NCBI GenBank assembly: GCA_015272165.1
Contig: JACYMF010000018.1
Location: 1-56,331 of the forward strand
DNA: 56,331 bases
DNA from: Cyanobacterium sp. T60_A2020_053
GTDB taxonomy: Bacteria > Cyanobacteriota > Cyanobacteriia > Cyanobacteriales > Cyanobacteriaceae
Direction: 5' to 3'
Part shown: in pieces, positions 54,596-56,331 of the stretch
Layout: every line of letters begins with the position of its first letter
How positions within the stretch are numbered: the stretch's first letter is position 1
Translations under genes and position numbers: made by a program
Notes under the pieces: model-generated
The model's input: only the letters and a program-made list of their open reading frames with translations
Databases searched by the model: none
Told to the model about the DNA's origin: nothing

Positions 54596-56182
54596 ATGAA
54601 GGCTTTATTAATTTATCCCATTTTTCCCCCGACTTTTTGGTCTTATGAAAAGATTTTAGAATTAGTTGATCGCAAAGTTTTATTGCCTCCTTTGGGCTTA
54701 GTAACGGTGGCGGCGATTTTACCTCAAGAGTGGGAATTTAAACTGGTGGATCGCAATATTCGCCCGGCTACCGAGGCAGAATGGGCATGGGCTGATATTG
54801 TCATCATGTCAGGAATGATTGTGCAGAAGGATGATTTAATTGAGCAAATAAAAGAAGCTAAACAACGGGGTAAATTAGTTGCCGTGGGTGGTCCTTATCC
54901 TACTTCTGTACCTCACGAGTTAGAACAAGCTGGAACGGATTTTCTCATTCTGGATGAGGGGGAAATTACTATTCCGATGTTTGTGGAAGCATTTACCAAC
55001 GGTGCAACCGACGGGGTTTTCCGCACCACCGAAAAACCAGATGTTACCATCACTCCTGTGCCTCGTTATGATTTGTTAGAGTTAGATGCTTATGATTCGA
55101 TGTCGGTGCAGTTTTCGAGGGGTTGTCCTTTCCAATGTGAGTTTTGCGATATTATTGTGTTATACGGTCGTAAACCGCGCACGAAAACCCCTGAGCAGTT
55201 ACTGAAAGAGTTAGATTATCTTTATGAGTTGGGATGGCGCCGTAGTGTGTTTATGGTGGATGATAATTTCATCGGTAATAAGCGCAATGTTAAGTTATTG
55301 TTGAGGGCGCTGAAAGATTGGCAGGAAAAATATCAATATCCTTTCCGCTTCAATACTGAGGCTTCTGTGGATTTAGCCGATGATGACGAGTTGATAGATT
55401 TGATGGTTGCCTGTTATTTTGATGCGGTATTTTTGGGCATTGAAACTCCCGATGAGGATAGTTTACAGTTAACTATGAAATTCCAAAATACCCGTAGTTC
55501 TCTGGCTGATTCTGTTGATAAGATTATTCGTAAGGGTTTGCGCCCCATGGCTGGTTTTATCATTGGTTTTGATGGGGAGAAGAAGGGCGCTGGTGATCGC
55601 ATTGTGCGTTTTGCGGAGCAGGTGGGCATTCCTACCACTACTTTTGCGATGTTACAGGCTCTTCCTAATACTGCACTATGGCATCGTTTGGAGCGGGAAG
55701 GGCGCTTGAGACATGGTAAGGATGGTAATATCAATCAAACTACATTGATGAATTTTATCCCCACTCGCCCCGTGGAAGATATTGCTCAAGAATATGTGGA
55801 TGCGTTTTGGCAACTTTATGATCCTCATCAGTATTTAGATCGTAATTATCGTTGTTTCCTCAAATTGGGTGCGCCCGTCGCCCATCCTCCTGCAAAACTA
55901 CCGGCGCTGGTGGATTTGAGGGCGCTAATGGTGGTGATTTGGCGACAAGGTATTAAACGGGACACGCGCTGGAAATTTTGGCATCATTTGTTTAGCATTA
56001 TTAAACATAATCCGGGAGTGTGGGAGCATTATTTAACTCTTTGCGCTCATAATGAGCATTTCTTGGAATACCGGGAAATTGTTAAAAATCAAATTACGGC
56101 ACAGTTACAAGAGTATTTAACTAATACTCAAAATAGCGAACATTCTGCCGTGATGGCGCAACCAGAAATGATTGCCAGTTAG
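54596..56182 (+). CDS. B12-binding-domain radical SAM protein (DUF4070 type)
   Basis: The 528-residue protein has an N-terminal cobalamin-binding Rossmann-like domain (about 1-140). The radical SAM core follows, with cluster ligands C177, C181 and C184 in SRGCPFQCEFCDI. RSVFMVDDNFIGNKRN and the GFIIGFDGE strand are typical. A C-terminal region with YRCFLKLGAPVAHPP and WRQGIKRDTRWKFWHHLFSIIKHNPGVWEHYLTLCAHNEHFLEYREIV matches DUF4070. Relatives methylate unactivated carbons in lipids and other products; the substrate here is not known. The B12 domain lacks an obvious DxHxxG motif, as is common in this class. Confidence 0.88.
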   Translation: MKALLIYPIFPPTFWSYEKILELVDRKVLLPPLGLVTVAAILPQEWEFKLVDRNIRPATEAEWAWADIVIMSGMIVQKDDLIEQIKEAKQRGKLVAVGGPYPTSVPHELEQAGTDFLILDEGEITIPMFVEAFTNGATDGVFRTTEKPDVTITPVPRYDLLELDAYDSMSVQFSRGCPFQCEFCDIIVLYGRKPRTKTPEQLLKELDYLYELGWRRSVFMVDDNFIGNKRNVKLLLRALKDWQEKYQYPFRFNTEASVDLADDDELIDLMVACYFDAVFLGIETPDEDSLQLTMKFQNTRSSLADSVDKIIRKGLRPMAGFIIGFDGEKKGAGDRIVRFAEQVGIPTTTFAMLQALPNTALWHRLEREGRLRHGKDGNINQTTLMNFIPTRPVEDIAQEYVDAFWQLYDPHQYLDRNYRCFLKLGAPVAHPPAKLPALVDLRALMVVIWRQGIKRDTRWKFWHHLFSIIKHNPGVWEHYLTLCAHNEHFLEYREIVKNQITAQLQEYLTNTQNSEHSAVMAQPEMIAS

Positions 56183-56198
56183 TTCTATATCGGCAGAT

Positions 56199-56216
56199 AA
56201 GGGGTTTAAGCCCCTT
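56199..56216 (+). terminator. Terminator-like hairpin after radical SAM gene
   Basis: AAGGGG (56199-56204) and CCCCTT (56211-56216) form a short stem 17 bases after the stop codon; GTTCTAAG follows, without a T-run. Further on, CCCCAATC (56263-56270) and GATTGGGG (56282-56289) form another 8-bp stem. Nothing else is visible to the window end. Confidence 0.4.
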
Positions 56217-56331
56217 GTTCTAAGTCAAAAACCCTCTTTAATTGAACGTTCGTTGCGACAGTCCCCAATCTCAGCAAAGCGGATTGGGGAAGGATAGCGA
56301 CACCCTTATTTATTTCCCCCCTTCTTGATTT

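Noticed and set aside
56331-56331. HIP1 (GCGATCGC) as the genome's repeated palindrome
   Set aside because: Only two sites were found (near 5748 and 37097); the dominant motif is GGGCGC.

Overview
The window comes from a low-GC (roughly one-third G+C by eye) unicellular cyanobacterium. The lineage is fixed by genes found in oxygenic phototrophs: ldpA (clock input), ycf39 (photosystem II assembly), cruP, an SLC13/RCK permease, a DevB-type membrane fusion protein, the perR/type II peroxiredoxin pair, and menC for phylloquinone. A Cyanobacterium- or Geminocystis-like chroococcalean is my best guess, from the AT-richness and repeat content. That is inference only.

Layout. 0-12.5 kb is mostly core metabolism: menC, a repeat-tailed lipoprotein, a cation/proton antiporter, pyrG, hemA, a methyltransferase, a biotin block (bioB-bioY, followed by lspA) and lipA. 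A tRNA-Arg(ACG) follows at 12.6 kb. 13-22 kb holds a membrane M50-like protease with a degenerate J-like N-terminus, an SLC13/RCK transporter, a DivIVA-like protein, purE, rpmB, a phosphohexomutase, feoA, ldpA and rnz. 22.3-28.8 kb is the accessory zone. It has a nuclease-like/hicB/hicA island sitting between two copies of the acs 3' end, acs itself, a second hicAB pair upstream of acs, and then a compact AAA+ ATPase operon divergent from a gene with a vMAP-type HTH domain. 29-36.4 kb returns to housekeeping: a PEP-CTERM protein, perR/peroxiredoxin, lgt, rlmD, an acetyltransferase and ycf39. 36.4-50 kb mixes core and accessory genes: a conserved unknown, vapBC-like genes, an aspartoacylase-like protein, an ACR3 arsenite exporter, cruP, an RNase D-like protein, devB, a DUF2752/TM2 cluster, an hpsJ-like gene, and a UPF0175/DUF3368 toxin-antitoxin operon with two extra genes. 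50-56.3 kb carries radC, a conserved unknown, murF and a B12/radical SAM enzyme.

Three signals cut across the genes. First, the hexamer GGGCGC/GCGCCC occurs about 109 times by hand count where about 4 are expected, inside and outside genes. It looks like a HIP1-type genome-wide motif, while HIP1 itself (GCGATCGC) was seen only twice. Second, several dispersed repeat families (7-bp and 8-bp tandem arrays, a palindromic element of 105-144 bp, a 135-bp element and others) fill the intergenic space and repeatedly supply the stop codons of neighbouring genes. Third, a 150-bp intergenic stretch at 46.64-46.79 kb holds seven consecutive small hairpins and is a candidate structured RNA.

Best candidates for something undescribed are the AAA+/glycine-zipper membrane protein/small-protein operon with its divergent vMAP-HTH gene (26.4-28.7 kb), the acs-tail-flanked nuclease-hicBA island (22.4-23.7 kb), the hairpin array, and the GGGCGC motif.
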